Positions 5,853-6,621 of a DNA stretch of 6,621 bases are shown here, in pieces. Position 1 is the stretch's first letter. Every line of letters begins with the position of its first letter. Position numbers and translations under genes: made by a program. The notes below the pieces were generated by a model, which was given only the letters and a program-made list of their open reading frames with translations, made no database searches and was not told where the DNA came from. Location: the NCBI GenBank assembly GCA_022712815.1, contig JAFLJW010000055.1, positions 1 to 6,621 on the forward strand, in the 5' to 3' direction. This stretch comes from Pseudodesulfovibrio sp. GTDB lineage: Bacteria; Desulfobacterota; Desulfovibrionia; Desulfovibrionales; Desulfovibrionaceae.

Positions 5853-6621
5853 TTACAACTCGTTGGGTAATTCCTTGAGCTGCTCATACGTGAAGACCGG
5901 ACCATCAACGCACACATACTTATTGCCGATGTTACAGCGTCCGCAGATGCCCACACCACACTTCATGCGTTTCTCCAGCGTGGTCAGAATCTGGTCATCC
6001 TTGAAGCCGAGCTTCTGCAAGGCCTGCAAGGTGAACTTGATCATTATGGGCGGACCGCATGTTATGGCTGCCGCATTCTCTGGCGACGGATTCATCTCCA
6101 GCAGCACGTTTGGAATCAGGCCAACGGAATGTTCCCATCCCTCGAATTCAGCGTCGATAGTGAGAACGGTTTCCAGATCTTCCCGTTCCAGCCATTCCGG
6201 CAACTCGTACTTGAAGGCCATGTCAAGCGGGGAACGAGCACCATAAAGTAATGATATCTTGCCGTAATCCTTTCGATTGTCGAGCATGTAGAGCATCAAG
6301 GTACGCAAGGGGGCCATACCGATACCGCCACCAATAAAAACGATGTCCTTGCCTTTAAGGTCTTCGCAGGGAAACCAATTGCCAAGTGGCGCACGCACAC
6401 CCACCTGATCTCCTGCGGACAAGGTATGGAGCTTTGCCGTCACTTCACCGGAAACCATTACGCTGAATTGGAGATAGTCCATGCGTGTGGGCGGCGAGTT
6501 GATGACAAACGTGGCCTCACCCGTACCGAATACGGAGAGCTGACCGACCTGCCCCGGATGAAAAGAGAAGTTCTTCATCTCCTCTTCATTTTCAAGGACG
6601 ACCCGAAATGTCTTGATATTC
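5853..6621 (-). CDS. FAD/NAD(P)-binding [2Fe-2S] subunit (FlxA/hydrogenase-gamma-like), 5' end outside window
   Basis: The frame is open to the window edge, with IKTFRVVLENEEEM preceding the first visible Met at 6578, so the gene starts beyond 6621; 255 residues are visible. The fold is that of ferredoxin-reductase-like electron-transfer subunits (PyrK, sulfhydrogenase gamma, FlxA). It has an N-terminal FAD barrel with PPTRMDYLQF and GVRAPLGNWFP, an NAD(P)-binding part with IGGGIGMAPLRTL and CGPP, and a C-terminal [2Fe-2S] site CX4CX2CX7C (CGVGICGRCNIGNKYVC; visible residues 221, 226, 229, 237). It would pass electrons between NAD(P)H and an iron-sulfur partner in the cytoplasm. Its closest likely role is the NADH-handling subunit of a Flx-Hdr or hydrogenase-type complex. 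Partner genes would lie upstream, outside the window, so FlxA proper and a hydrogenase gamma subunit cannot be told apart. It ends 108 bases before the ferritin-like gene, with no clear terminator between. Confidence 0.85.
   Translation of the reverse strand, partial: NIKTFRVVLENEEEMKNFSFHPGQVGQLSVFGTGEATFVINSPPTRMDYLQFSVMVSGEVTAKLHTLSAGDQVGVRAPLGNWFPCEDLKGKDIVFIGGGIGMAPLRTLMLYMLDNRKDYGKISLLYGARSPLDMAFKYELPEWLEREDLETVLTIDAEFEGWEHSVGLIPNVLLEMNPSPENAAAITCGPPIMIKFTLQALQKLGFKDDQILTTLEKRMKCGVGICGRCNIGNKYVCVDGPVFTYEQLKELPNEL

Overview
The window looks like chromosomal DNA of a sulfate-reducing Desulfobacterota bacterium, most likely of the Desulfovibrio/Pseudodesulfovibrio group. This is inferred from gene content: a tungsten aldehyde:ferredoxin oxidoreductase, a Flx/Hdr-type FAD/NAD(P) subunit, a stand-alone ferritin-like protein, and a molybdopterin-binding protein of a kind I associate with that group. 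All genes are on the minus strand, so transcription runs from high to low coordinates. The plus-strand open frames are antisense shadows.

In transcription order: (1) 6621-5853, a FAD/NAD(P)-binding [2Fe-2S] electron-transfer subunit whose start lies outside the window; (2) 5744-5268, a rubrerythrin-like ferritin-fold protein without a rubredoxin domain; (3) 5144-3402, aldehyde:ferredoxin oxidoreductase (aor), followed by a GC-rich hairpin; (4) a 306-base gap without a convincing gene; (5) 3095-2229, a homologue of the plasmid replication initiator TrfA; (6) 2216-633, L-aspartate oxidase (nadB), only a few bases after the trfA stop; (7) a 142-base spacer with a plausible sigma-70 promoter, a small palindrome and a 15-codon ORF; (8) 490-1, a molybdopterin-binding MoeA/MogA-like protein cut off by the window end.

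Functionally, the right half concerns low-potential electron transfer. The FAD/NAD(P) subunit would exchange electrons with NAD(P)H, probably for an Hdr/hydrogenase-type complex. Aor oxidises aldehydes to acids with ferredoxin as acceptor, using a W-bis-molybdopterin cofactor. The molybdopterin-binding protein at the left end could relate to cofactor metabolism. NadB starts de novo NAD synthesis from aspartate.

The most unusual feature is the tight trfA-nadB pair: a plasmid-type initiator fold apparently co-transcribed with an NAD-biosynthesis gene, with no recognisable iterons, partitioning genes or mobilisation genes. Either it is a relic of an integrated plasmid or the protein has become a DNA-binding regulator. 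I found no CRISPR array, tRNA, rRNA or insertion sequence.
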